From contig CAVQOB010000034.1 in the NCBI GenBank assembly GCA_963714325.1, forward strand, positions 1 through 64,000: DNA of 64,000 nucleotides. The letters are read 5' to 3'. Shown here piece after piece: positions 43,605 to 53,591 of the stretch. Each line of letters starts with the position of its first letter. The first letter of the stretch is position 1. The notes beneath the pieces are model-generated. The model ran no database searches. It was given only the letters and a program-made list of their open reading frames with translations, and was not told the origin of the DNA. Source of the stretch: CAVQOB01 sp963714325 (GTDB lineage: Bacteria; Pseudomonadota; Alphaproteobacteria; Rhizobiales; Hyphomicrobiaceae). A program made the translations under genes and the position numbers.

Positions 43605-44912
43605 ATGCAGGACCAAATTGCTGTGGTGCCTGACAGCAACGCGAAACCGTCGGCTGCGAGTCCCTTAGTTGTGCCTGTGCCAGTGCGGATGATGGTCACG
43701 CTGATCACGATGTTGGCGCTGACGACACTCCTATCGCAGTTCTTCCGGACGGCGCTGGCCGTCATAGCCCCTGAGTTGATCCGAGATCTGGGGCTCTCGT
43801 CGCAGATGCTGGGCCTTGCCAACGGCGGGTTCTTTGCGGCGCTGCTGGTCGCGCAGATTGCCGTCGGCGTCTTCTTTGATCGTGTCGGCGTGCGGCTGAC
43901 GGTGTCGGTCGTGAGCGCCTTCATGGTATTGGGGGCAGCACTGCATGCGGTCGCCTATACCGGAGAGATGCTGGTGCTGGCGCGCATCGTCACGGGGTTT
44001 GGCTGTGCGGCGAGCTTTATGGGTGCGTTGATCCTGGTCTCGCAGTGGTTCCCACGGGAGCGATGGGCGACGGTATTGTCGTGGGTTTTCAGTCTGTCTC
44101 AATTGGGGATTCTGGCTGCAGGCACGCCATTGGCGCTGATCACAACGGCGATCGGCTGGCGGTCGGCATTTGTGCTTGCGGCGGGACTGTCGGCGGTTGT
44201 TGGCGTGCTGTTCTTTCTACTTGTCCGCGATCGTTCGCCAGTGCCCGCCACGGCTTCAGAGCCGACTGAACGTCCGGCGACGCCCGGCGCTCTTCAGGGG
44301 TTGGGGTTGATCGTGAGGCTGCCGGGTATCCTGCCGGTATTTGCATTGTTCGGTGTCGCCTATGCTGCGGTGACCACGGTGTCCGGACTTTGGGCGGGGC
44401 CTTATCTGAAAGATATTCATGGTCTCGATATCGAGATGCGTGGATATGTGCTGACGGCGATGGCCCTGATGCAGATGTTGGCGCTGCTGGCCTATGGCCC
44501 ACTCGATCGGGTTTTCAACACCCGCAAGTGGATCGTGGTGCCAGGCGCCGCGGTCACGCTGGCGGTCCTTGTAGCACTTGCGATGCTGTCGTCGCCGCCG
44601 CTGTGGTTGGCGCTGACGTTGCTGATGCTGATGAGCGGGTTTTGCTGTTACAATCCCATCTTGCTGGCCCACATGCGCGCCCATTTTCCCGATTCTCTTG
44701 CGGGGCGTGGGGCAACGACTGGCAATATCGCGCAGTTGCTGGGTTCGGCGGCATTGCCGATCCTGACCGGGTTTATTCCGGCGATGTTTGCTGGCTCGGA
44801 CGGCTATGCGCCGGAAGCCTATCGGCTTATTTTCTTGACGCTAGCGCTTGCCCTGGGGGCAGGGCTTGCGGTCTATGCGATGGGAGCGCGCGACGTGAAG
44901 CCGCGCGGATGA
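43605..44912 (+). CDS. Major facilitator superfamily transporter
   Basis: About 435 residues with twelve hydrophobic segments. The first loops carry FFDRVGVRLT, resembling the MFS motif A region, and MVTLITMLALTTLLSQFFRTALAVIAPEL starts the membrane part. The second half begins near LIVRLPGILPVFALFGVAYAAVTT. The ATG at 43605 is preferred; an upstream frame exists but lies in the operator region. It heads the plus-strand unit with the FAH gene 31 bases downstream, divergent from the dehydrogenase operon. It likely imports the sugar acid or related organic acid processed by the neighbours. Confidence 0.9.
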   Translation: MQDQIAVVPDSNAKPSAASPLVVPVPVRMMVTLITMLALTTLLSQFFRTALAVIAPELIRDLGLSSQMLGLANGGFFAALLVAQIAVGVFFDRVGVRLTVSVVSAFMVLGAALHAVAYTGEMLVLARIVTGFGCAASFMGALILVSQWFPRERWATVLSWVFSLSQLGILAAGTPLALITTAIGWRSAFVLAAGLSAVVGVLFFLLVRDRSPVPATASEPTERPATPGALQGLGLIVRLPGILPVFALFGVAYAAVTTVSGLWAGPYLKDIHGLDIEMRGYVLTAMALMQMLALLAYGPLDRVFNTRKWIVVPGAAVTLAVLVALAMLSSPPLWLALTLLMLMSGFCCYNPILLAHMRAHFPDSLAGRGATTGNIAQLLGSAALPILTGFIPAMFAGSDGYAPEAYRLIFLTLALALGAGLAVYAMGARDVKPRG

Positions 44913-44943
44913 TTGCGAGACCAACGCTGATTGAGAGGACAGA

Positions 44944-46122
44944 ATGCGCGCACGAATGACAGATGTTGCAACCCTGCCGCAAGACGGGACTCGCGGCGCG
45001 CTGGCCGGGCGGGTGTGGCGATCGGACGTGCAAGGGCCGGCGGTCATCGCGATCCGATCTGATGGCGTTTACGACGTCACCATGCATGCAGCAACGATGC
45101 GTGACCTCGCCGAACGCCCGGATGCGGCTGATCTGGTGCGGACGGCGAAGGGCGAACGGATCGGGTCGCTGGCGGAGATTCTGGTTAATACGCCGGAAGC
45201 AGTGCGCGACGTCAAAAAACCGTGGTTGCTGGCGCCGGTCGATCTGCAGGCGGTCAAGGCGGCGGGCGTGACGTTTGCCCGTTCGATGCTCGAACGCGTC
45301 ATCGAGGAGCAAGCGAAGGGCGCGCCGGAGAGGGCGGACGCCATCCGTGCCAGCGTGCAGAAGCAGCTTGGCGGTGATCTGCGTAATTTGAAACCTGGGT
45401 CGAAAGCAGCGTTAGAGCTCAAGAAGACGCTGATAGCGAATGGCGCTTGGTCGCAATATCTCGAGGTCGGGATTGGCGAAGACGCCGAGATCTTCACCAA
45501 GGCGCAGCCGATGTCGGCGGTCGGTCATGGTATGGAGGCGGGCCTGCATCCGCGCTCGACGTGGAATAATCCTGAGCCCGAGGTCGTGCTGGTGGTGTCG
45601 TCGCAAGGGCGCATCGTCGGCGCGACACTTGGCAACGATGTGAACTTGCGCGACTTCGAGGGGCGTTCGGCGCTGCTGCTGTCGAAGGCCAAAGATAACA
45701 ATGCCTCGGCCGCGATCGGGCCGTTCGTGCGATTTTTCGATGCCGATTTTACGATCGACACTGTGCGCGCCATGGATGTGTGCTTGACGGTCGATGGGCC
45801 AGATGGGTTCCGCCTGACCGGCAAATCTTCGATGCGCGAGATCGCGCGTGATCCGGTTGACCTTGTCGCCGAGTTGATCGGCAAGACACACCAATATCCC
45901 GATGGCGCGGTGCTGTACCTCGGCACGATGTTCGCGCCAACCGAGGATCGCGGTGAAAAAGGCCAGGGTTTCACGCATAAGGTTGGTGATCTCGTCACCA
46001 TCCATTCTGCCGAACTCGGCGCCCTCGTCAATCGGATGGTGCATGCTTCTGAGGCACAGCCGTGGACGTTTGGTAGCGCCGACCTGATGCGCAATTTGGC
46101 GCGGCGCGGCATGCTGGATTAG
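44944..46122 (+). CDS. Fumarylacetoacetate hydrolase-family protein
   Basis: A 392-residue protein of the FAH family, whose members hydrolyse or dehydrate acylpyruvates and 2-keto-3-deoxy sugar acids. The C-terminal FAH fold from about residue 115 has FARSMLERVIEEQ, then PEPEVVLVVSSQGRIVGATLGNDVNLRDFEGRSALLLSKAKDN (about 215-257) with metal-ligating Glu and Asp, and KGQGFTHKVGDLVTIHSAELG near the end. The length and N-terminal extension fit 2-keto-3-deoxy-arabinonate/xylonate dehydratase-like members rather than true fumarylacetoacetase. It ends the plus-strand unit, just before the tRNA-Thr fragment that marks the island border. Confidence 0.87.
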   Translation: MRARMTDVATLPQDGTRGALAGRVWRSDVQGPAVIAIRSDGVYDVTMHAATMRDLAERPDAADLVRTAKGERIGSLAEILVNTPEAVRDVKKPWLLAPVDLQAVKAAGVTFARSMLERVIEEQAKGAPERADAIRASVQKQLGGDLRNLKPGSKAALELKKTLIANGAWSQYLEVGIGEDAEIFTKAQPMSAVGHGMEAGLHPRSTWNNPEPEVVLVVSSQGRIVGATLGNDVNLRDFEGRSALLLSKAKDNNASAAIGPFVRFFDADFTIDTVRAMDVCLTVDGPDGFRLTGKSSMREIARDPVDLVAELIGKTHQYPDGAVLYLGTMFAPTEDRGEKGQGFTHKVGDLVTIHSAELGALVNRMVHASEAQPWTFGSADLMRNLARRGMLD

Positions 46123-46184
46123 GTGACGCGTGCAGCTATTCCGCCAGGATCGTGCGCCGGCATGACCAACGGGTAGGCCCAGAA

Positions 46185-46232
46185 CTGGTGCTGCCGGTGA
46201 GGATTGAACTCACGGCCTCTCCCTTACCAAGG
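46185..46232. repeat. Left attachment repeat of genomic island (tRNA-Thr 3' part)
   Basis: These 48 bases are identical to 57571-57618, the 3' part of tRNA-Thr(GGU) plus one flanking base. The match stops in the anticodon stem (C at 46233 versus G at 57619). A truncated tRNA end facing an intact tRNA is the usual footprint of site-specific integration into a tRNA gene. It lies 63 bases after the FAH stop. Translation through it gives the familiar false start VLPVRIELTASPLP. Confidence 0.9.
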
Positions 46233-46250
46233 CTTTGGGCAGACAATAGG

Positions 46251-49200
46251 TTGGTCGCAACCCCAACGGTCTTCGGTTTTGCGGGCCATGACGTACTAGT
46301 CGGAACACAAGGGCGCGACGTCTTCGACGGCCTCGGCGGCGATGACACGATTAGTGGTGGCATTGGTGGCGACACCTTCGTGTGGGGCCAAGGGTCCGGG
46401 AATGATGTCATTGAGACTAACTCTTCACTCACGGTTTGGACGATTGACGGCGCGGTTGATCTCGTCAAACTCATCGGTCTGAACCCCGACGACGTCTATG
46501 CCAACTTGTTGGAGGGCATCTATATCAAGAGCACGGGGGAGCGGCTCAGTTTCCTTGGCGCTGGAATGTGGGAAATTGAGCAATTTCTCTTTGCCGACGG
46601 CACGATGTGGTCGCCTTCAGATTTCCTCGCAAATGGTCGATTCATAGGGGGCGACCTTGCGGACACGCTGAGTCTTAATGCCGGGAGCCTTTTACCTGCG
46701 GTCACAGTCATCGAAGGGCGTGGCGGTGCAGATATCATAACGGGTGCCTTAGTGAGCACAGCCGCGACTGTTTACCTGTGGTCGCTCGGGGACGGTAACG
46801 ACGTCATCGACGGCCGCGGTGTTGCGACCGCATCAGACAGACTTGAACTCAAAGCCACCAATCCTGCCGATGTGGCGCTGCTGCGCGTTGGCGATGATTT
46901 GACCGTTTCCGTCGCTCCAACGGGCGAGGTCATTACAATCGTTGGGCATTTCCGAGGAGCGGGCGTCGGCGAGATTACATTTGAGGACGGCACGGTCTGG
47001 ACCTCGACCAAGGTATTGAACTTTGTCGGGTCGAATGCAGCTGAGACAATTTTTGGTCAACGAAGCGGCGAAACCATCAACAAACGTATTCAGGCCAATG
47101 ACTGTGATGACACGGTATATGCTGGCTTGGGTGATGACGTTGTCATCGGCGGACACGGCGCGGACCTTCTGTCCGGTGATTCTGGTGCCGACACGTATCT
47201 CTGGCGCAAAGGCGACGGGAATGACCGCATCACCTATGCCGGTGGCGGACTGGACCGTTTGATCCTGGGAGATGTGCTGCGCACCGGTGCGACTGTTGTG
47301 CCGCGCATCGATGTCGCGTCAGGCAATCGCTTGTTGCTCGATATCACGATCACTGAAACCGGGGAAATCATCACCGTTGAAGCGGCTGCATCAGGTTTCT
47401 TTGGCGTGCGCACGATCGTGTTTAGCGACGGGACAGAATTTGACACACGTGCAGATGTGACCTTGCCCGAACTGGCGCCGGTCGTCATTGACGATTTCGG
47501 CTATCAGGTCGCGGTCGGACAGACCTTGGTGATCGATCCGCAGGTGCTGCTTGCAAACGATGTCGACCCCAATGGCCAACCCCTGAGCTTGGTGAGTTTG
47601 ACCGTGCTCGAAGGTGGCACGATCCTCCAGCAGGCGGGTGGCACGTATCTCTTTACCCCTGCCGCGGATTACTTCGGGCAGGCCAGTCTCAGTTATACCG
47701 TGAGCGATGGCGTTTCACAGAGCACGGCAACGGTTTGGATCGACGTCTTTGGCGTTCCAACAACAGGCGACGATACGCTGTACGGCACGAGTGCGGTCAA
47801 TTCCATCAGCGCTCTTGCAGGCGATGACCAGATCTTCAGTCTTGATGGAAGCGATATCCTGAACGGCGGCGCAGGGGACGACACACTCAATGGCGGCAGT
47901 GGTGCCGATAGCTACGTCTACGCACGTGGTGATGGCAATGACATCATTTATGATGACGCAACCAGCGGGGAAAGTGCTGGTAGTAGCAGCGATATCGATG
48001 TCCTCGTACTTAATGGATTGCTGCCGACTGACATAGTTCTTGAACGGCGAAACAATGCAGATTTGATTATCAAAATTCCAACCGAATCTCGCGCGATCTG
48101 GGTGAATGGGTTCATTCGTGCTGTCCAAGATGGTGGCGACGAAGGTATTGAGGAAATTCGTTTCCAGGACGGGACGATTTGGAATCGTGCCGCGATCTTC
48201 GCCCACGTAACCGGCGTCGACGTCGGACGCGGAACCAACGAAAGCGACTTCATTGAAGCAGGCAGCAGTGCAGACGTGATCGATGGTTGGGGTGGCCACG
48301 ACTACATCGAGACGAACGGTGGTAATGATACGATCACCGGCAATACCGGTAACGACGCGCTGTGGGGCGGGGGCGGGGAAGACCGTTACATTTATCGGTT
48401 GGGTGATGGAAACGATACGATCCATGACGCAGGCTTGATTTCTGAAAGCGATACACTTGATCTCCGAGATTTACTTCCAGCACAGGTCCGCGTCCTGCGG
48501 GACGGTAACCACCTCTTCATTGAAGTGATCGAAACCGGAGCCATGATCAGGGTTGATAATCATTTCGCGACTGATGGCAGAGGGCTTGACCAGGTTCAGT
48601 TTAGTAATGGACTGATCTGGGATCGCGCTGCCATCCAAAGCAACTTGGTTGGTGGCACAAACACAGCACCATCGGCGCCGTCGGCCGGCATTGCGACGTC
48701 ACTCGAAGATGGCACGACGGGCACCGTCACCATCGGAGCCGCTGACCCCGACGGTGATGCACTGGTTTACAGTGTCAAGACGGGTGCAGAACCCACCAAG
48801 GGCGTTGTCGCGTTCGACGCTGCGGCGGGAACGTTCACCTACACGCCGAACGCCAACGTCAACGGCACGGATACGTTCACGATTGTCGTCTCGGATGGCC
48901 GCGGTGGTACGGTCGAGCAGGTCGTCACAGTGACCATTACCCCGGTCAACGACGCGCCGACGGTTGCCGCAACAGCCGCCATAACGACGCTGGAGGATGT
49001 TGCATCGGGCGCGATCGCGATCGGTGCCACGGATCTTGATGGCGATACGTTGAGTTATAGCGTCAAGGTCGACGCCGCTCCGACCAAGGGCTCTGTCGCG
49101 TTCGACGCCGCAGCAGGCACGTTCGTCTATACGCCGAACGCTAACGCGCATGGCACAGATACATTCACGATCGTCGTCTCTGACGGTCGTGGCGGTACGG

Positions 49201-50242
49201 CTGAGCAGGTCGTCACGGTGTCGATTGCACCGGTCAACGACGCGCCGACGGTTTCTGCGACGGCTGCCATAACGACGCTGGAGGATGTTGCATCGGGCGC
49301 GATCGCGATCGGTGCCACAGATCTTGATGGCGATACGCTGACCTACAGCGTCAAGGTCGACGCCGCTCCGACCAAGGGCACCGTGTCGTTTGATGCGACT
49401 GCAGGAACGTTCGTTTACACGCCAGCGGCCAATGCCAATGGTTCCGATACTTTCACGATTGTCATTTCTGATGGCTCGGCAACGACACCTATGTTGTTGA
49501 CGCCACCGGCGATGTCGTCACCGAGGCTGCAGCGGCCGGAACCGATACCGTCCTGAGCGCGGTCTCCTTCACGCTTGGGACCAATGTCGAAAACCTGACG
49601 CTGACCGGTTCAGCTGTCGTCAACGCCACCGGGAACACGCTGGCCAACACGCTCATCGGCAATGCCGCCGACAACGTTCTCGACGGCAAGGCCGGCGCCG
49701 ATACGATGACCGGTGGAGCCGGAAACGACATCTACGTTGTCGACAATGTTGGCGATGTCATCACGGAAGCGTTCGGTGATGGCCTCGACACGGTGCAGAG
49801 TTCCATCAGCATCAGTTTGGGCGCCTATCTCGAACATCTCACCCTCACCGGAACCGGCCTCACCAACGGAACCGGCAATGATCTCGCCAATACCCTTATC
49901 GGCAATACCAATCGCAACAGCCTAAGTGGTGGTGCGGGCGATGACCGATTGGACGGCGGATTGGCAAACGACACGCTGTCGGGCGGTGCCGGAGACGATA
50001 CGTTCGTGTTTAAGGTCGGCTACGGCAAAGATGTCGTGACGGACTTCGCGGCCGGGTCCGGTCTTGGCGACGTGCTCGAACTCTCGCTTGGCACTGCTTT
50101 TGATACGTTCGCCGAGATGATCGCGGCATCGGCGCAGGTTGGTGCCAACACGGTGATCACGATCGACACGGCAACCTCCATCACGCTGCAAAACATCCAG
50201 AAGACGGCGCTGGTCGCCGACGACTTCCGGTTTGTGCCGTGA
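46251..50242 (+). pseudogene. RTX/cadherin-like secreted calcium-binding protein, frameshifted
   Basis: Would be about 1330 residues with one base restored. It contains several RTX nonapeptide clusters (for example GLGGDDTISGGIGGDTF near the start, GGAGDDTLNGGSGADSY, GGAGDDRLDGGLANDTLSGG near the end). Several haemolysin-type related domains carry an ADGTMW/FEDGTVW motif, and a VCBS/cadherin-like block of three near-identical 96-residue repeats lies at 48656-49478. A missing base at 49478-49479 (TCGGC for TCGGGC) breaks the frame; with it restored DGSGNDTYVVDATGDVV links the parts. The start is uncertain: TTG 46251 is the first start-like codon after the att repeat, and the upstream frame is tRNA-derived, so the N-terminus may be truncated. 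The RTX-rich C-terminus fits type I secretion by the genes downstream. Confidence 0.8.
48656..49478 (+). repeat. Three tandem 288-bp cadherin-like domain repeats
   Basis: The unit boundary motif PVNDAPTV recurs at 48944 and 49232, a spacing of 288 bases (96 codons). The second and third units are nearly identical in DNA, for example over the shared stretch from GACGCTGGAGGATGTTGCAT into the SVKVDAAPTKG segment. The first is more diverged. Such DNA identity indicates recent duplication within the gene. Confidence 0.85.
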
Positions 50243-50256
50243 TGCCCTGACCCCGT

Positions 50257-52044
50257 GTGAGCGTGAGCGTAGAACGTAAGACAAGTTTGTCCTCCAACCC
50301 GCCGCGATCTCCGATCGCGGCGGTTGTTCTGTCGTGTCGCAGCGCCTTCATCGGCGTCGCGCTGATCAGCGGCCTGATCAACCTGCTGATGCTGACCGGC
50401 TCGCTGTTCATGATGCAGGTCTATGACCGCGTGCTCGGCAGTCAGAGCATTCCGACGCTGGTGTTGTTGGCACTGATCACCATGGCTGCTTATCTGTTTC
50501 AAGGCGGGCTCGACATCGCAAGGACGCGAATTTTGGCGCTGGCCGGAGAACGGGTCGACGAGGAGATCGGCCCCAAGGTGCACGCCGCGGTCGTCGATCT
50601 ACCGTTGCGGTTGCCCCGCTCGGCACACGAGAGCCTGCAACCGTTTCGCGACATCGAGGCTGTCCGCGGTTTCTTGGCCGGTCCAGGCCCGGTGGCACTA
50701 TTCGATATCCCGTGGATGCCGATCTATTTGGCCGTGCTGTTGGCTATTCATTGGTCGGTGGCGGCCTTGACGATCGCTGGCGCCGTCGTGCTGATCGCCT
50801 TGACCTGGGTGACGGAGATCAAAAGCCGGCAGCCAACGCAAGAGACGCTCGAAGCGCAATCGATGCGCAATCAAACCGCCGACGCCGACGCAGCGCAATG
50901 CCGAAGTCGCCCGCGCCATGGGCTTGATGCCGGCCCTCACCGCCCGCTGGCAAGAGCGCGCACACCGCCTACATGGCCGCCCAACGCCGCGTGACGTTCG
51001 TGGTCGGCGGCTTGGCCGCCACCGCCAAGATGGTGCGCATGGTGCTGCAGTCGGCGATGCTGGGGCTTGGCGGCTTTCCTCGCGGTCAAGGGGCAGATCT
51101 CGGCGGGCGCGATTATTGCGGCGACCATTCTGAGCGGTCGCGCCTTAGCACCGATCGATCAGGCGATCGGCGCCTGGAAGGGGTTCGTGGCAGCGCGGCA
51201 AGGGTATGCGCCGCCTCGGCAAACTGCTGGCGCTCTATCCGGACACGCCAGCCGCTGTTCGACGCTACCGGTGCCGAACCGTGCAGCTGGCTGTCGAGAA
51301 CCTTGCCGTCGCGGCACCGGGCTCGCGCGCGCCGATTGTCAAACGGGCGACGTTCGCGCTCAAAGGCTGGCCAAGCCCTCGGCGTCATCGGCCCGTCAGC
51401 CGCTGGCAAGACGACACTGGTGCGCGCCATCGTCGGGGTTTGGACGCCACTCGCCGGTCGGGTGATGCTTGGATGGCGCCAGCATCGATCAATGGACGCC
51501 TGCGGCCCTTGGGCCCGCGATCGGTTATCTGCCGCAGGATGTGCAACTGTTCGATGGCACGATTGCCGAGAACATCGCCCGCTTTGCCAAGGACCCCGCG
51601 TCGGAGGCTGTGCTCGCCGCGGCAAAGGCGGCAGGCTTCCATGATCACGTCGTCGCGATGCCGGACGGTTATAATACGCGTATCGGTCAGGGCGGCGCGC
51701 ATCTGTCGGCCGGTCAACGCCAGCGCGTCGGCCTGGCGCGGGCGCTCTATAACAACCCGTTCCTCGTCGTGCTCGATGAGCCCAACGCCAATCTCGATGC
51801 CGAAGGTGAGACCGCCGTCGTCGAGGCGATCAAGGCCGTGCGGGCACGCAATGGGATTGCCATCGTTGTGGCCCACAGACCGAGTGCGGTGGCCGCCGTC
51901 GACATGATCCTCGCCATGAAGGGCGGCGACGTTGTCGCGTTCGGCCCGCGCGACGAGGTCCTCGCCAAGACCGTGCAGAATGCCAAGGTCATCGCGCATC
52001 CATCATCCCGGCCAGATGTGATGCGGCGAGAGGGAGTTGAGTAG
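50257..52044 (+). pseudogene. Type I secretion ABC transporter ATPase (PrtD/LapB-like), multiply frameshifted
   Basis: Inner-membrane exporter with fused ATPase that powers type I secretion. The intact N-terminal part has membrane segments (FIGVALISGLINLLMLTGSLFMMQVYDRVLGS). The reading frame then moves through all three phases between 50885 and 51472. Apparent extra single bases lie near 50890, 50960, 51072, 51208, 51362 and 51471, plus a compensating pair near 51259/51291. The ATPase parts are all present: GPSAAGKTT (about 51392-51418), LSAGQRQRVGLARAL, VVLDEPNANLD and VVAHRP. From 51469 to the stop the frame is intact. The GTG at 50257 follows the RTX gene by 14 bases. Confidence 0.88.
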
Positions 52045-53343
52045 ATGCGATCCGCCAAAGACACCATGCGCCGCCATCTGCAGTTTGCGCTCATCTGGAC
52101 CGTGCTGCTGGCCGGCAGCGCCGCCGCCTGGAGCGTGATGGCGCCACTGGACGGTGCCATCGTCACGCAAGGCACCGTCATTGTCGAAAGCAACGTCAAG
52201 AAGGTGCAACACCCAACCGGCGGCGTGGTCGGGCAGATCCATGTCAAAGAGGGCCAGCGCGTCAGCGAAGGTGACATCGTCATGCGGCTCGACGAGACCG
52301 TCACCCGCGCCAATCTCGGCATCGTGCTCAATGATCTGACGGCGCAACGCATGCGGCTGGCACGGCTTGCCGCCGAACGCGACAATACCGCTTCATTCGA
52401 GGTTCCGGTCGATATCGCGCAGCGCGCGCTCAAAGAGCCCGAGGTGCGCATGATGATTGACGGTGAGCGTCAACTTCTGCGCACGCGCTTGACGACCCGT
52501 AATGGCCAAAAGGCGCAGCTGCGCGAACGGGTCGGGCAATTGCAGCAGGAGATCAAGGGGCTCGAAGAGCAACGTAAGGCGGCGGTGTTTCAGCTGGCGT
52601 TGAGCCGCGACGAGTTGCGCGGCCTGAAAGGTCTTGAAGCCAAAGGCCTCGTTCAGAAGCCGCGCGTCAATGGTTTGGAACGTGAGATCTCGCGGAGCGA
52701 TGGCGGGATCGGCGAACTCGCAGCCAAGACGGCGCAGGCGCAAGGCCGCATCAGCGAAACGGAGTTGCAAGTGCTGCAGCTCGACAAGGACAGCGCCTCT
52801 GACGTCGCGAAAGACTTACGCGAGACCGAGACGCGGATCGGCGAATTGCAGGAGCGCCGCGTCTCGGCCGAAGACCAGTTGAAGCGTGTCGACATTCGCG
52901 CGCCGATCACCGGCGTCGTGCATCAGCTCAACACCCACACGATCGGCGGGGTCATCAACCAGACGGAGCCGCTGATGCTGATAGTGCCGGACGCCGATCG
53001 TTTGATCGTCGAAGTGCGCATCAACCCGCAAGACATCGATCAGATTCGGCTCGGGCAGGAGGCGCGCGTGCGGTTCTCAGCGTTCAATCAGAGTACCACA
53101 CCGGAAGTCAACGGGACGCTGGTGCGGCTGGCTGGCGACCTCGTCCGCGAACCGCAAACGGGGCTTGCCTATTACACCGGTGCTGTCGCCGTCACCGACG
53201 GTGACATGAACCGCTTGGGCGGGGTCAAGCTGATCCCCGGCATGCCCGCTGAAATCTACATCAAGACCGGCGAGCGGACCTTGGCAAGCTATCTGCTGAA
53301 ACCATTGACCGATCAGATTCAGCGGGGCTTGCGGGAGCGGTGA
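52045..53343 (+). CDS. HlyD-family periplasmic adaptor of type I secretion system
   Basis: Membrane-fusion protein of 432 residues linking the inner-membrane ATPase to a TolC-like channel. A single membrane helix lies near residues 12-33 (FALIWTVLLAGSAAAWSVMAPLDG). The lipoyl half GTVIVESNVKKVQHPTGGVVGQIHVKEGQRVSEGDIVMRLD follows at about 40-80. A long coiled coil rich in Leu, Glu, Gln and Arg runs from about 90 to 285. The second lipoyl half and beta barrel begin with VDIRAPITGVVHQLNTHTIGGVI. Its ATG directly abuts the stop of the ATPase gene, indicating one operon. It is intact, unlike the ATPase. No tolC gene is in the window. Confidence 0.92.
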   Translation: MRSAKDTMRRHLQFALIWTVLLAGSAAAWSVMAPLDGAIVTQGTVIVESNVKKVQHPTGGVVGQIHVKEGQRVSEGDIVMRLDETVTRANLGIVLNDLTAQRMRLARLAAERDNTASFEVPVDIAQRALKEPEVRMMIDGERQLLRTRLTTRNGQKAQLRERVGQLQQEIKGLEEQRKAAVFQLALSRDELRGLKGLEAKGLVQKPRVNGLEREISRSDGGIGELAAKTAQAQGRISETELQVLQLDKDSASDVAKDLRETETRIGELQERRVSAEDQLKRVDIRAPITGVVHQLNTHTIGGVINQTEPLMLIVPDADRLIVEVRINPQDIDQIRLGQEARVRFSAFNQSTTPEVNGTLVRLAGDLVREPQTGLAYYTGAVAVTDGDMNRLGGVKLIPGMPAEIYIKTGERTLASYLLKPLTDQIQRGLRER

Positions 53344-53591
53344 GGGTGACAGCGCTATGGCGTGTTCGCCGAGTCCCATATCGCGCGGCGCCTTTGTAAA
53401 AGCCATGTCGGAGAATGGCCGGCCTTTGGCGTTGGGAGAACAGAGTGCGCTGTCGGGATGGGCCGCGCTGCCGTGAGGATGCCGCTTTGGTCTTGCGTGT
53501 GTCACGCGCCAGGACGGCTTCGGGTGGGCGATATCGGCACTTTAACAGACATATAACTGACATTTGTCGGCCGCTGTGGTAGCGTTGGATC

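Noticed and set aside
50918..51907. Several separate ORFs within the secretion ATPase region
   Set aside because: They are pieces of one ATPase in different phases caused by single-base insertions, not separate genes.
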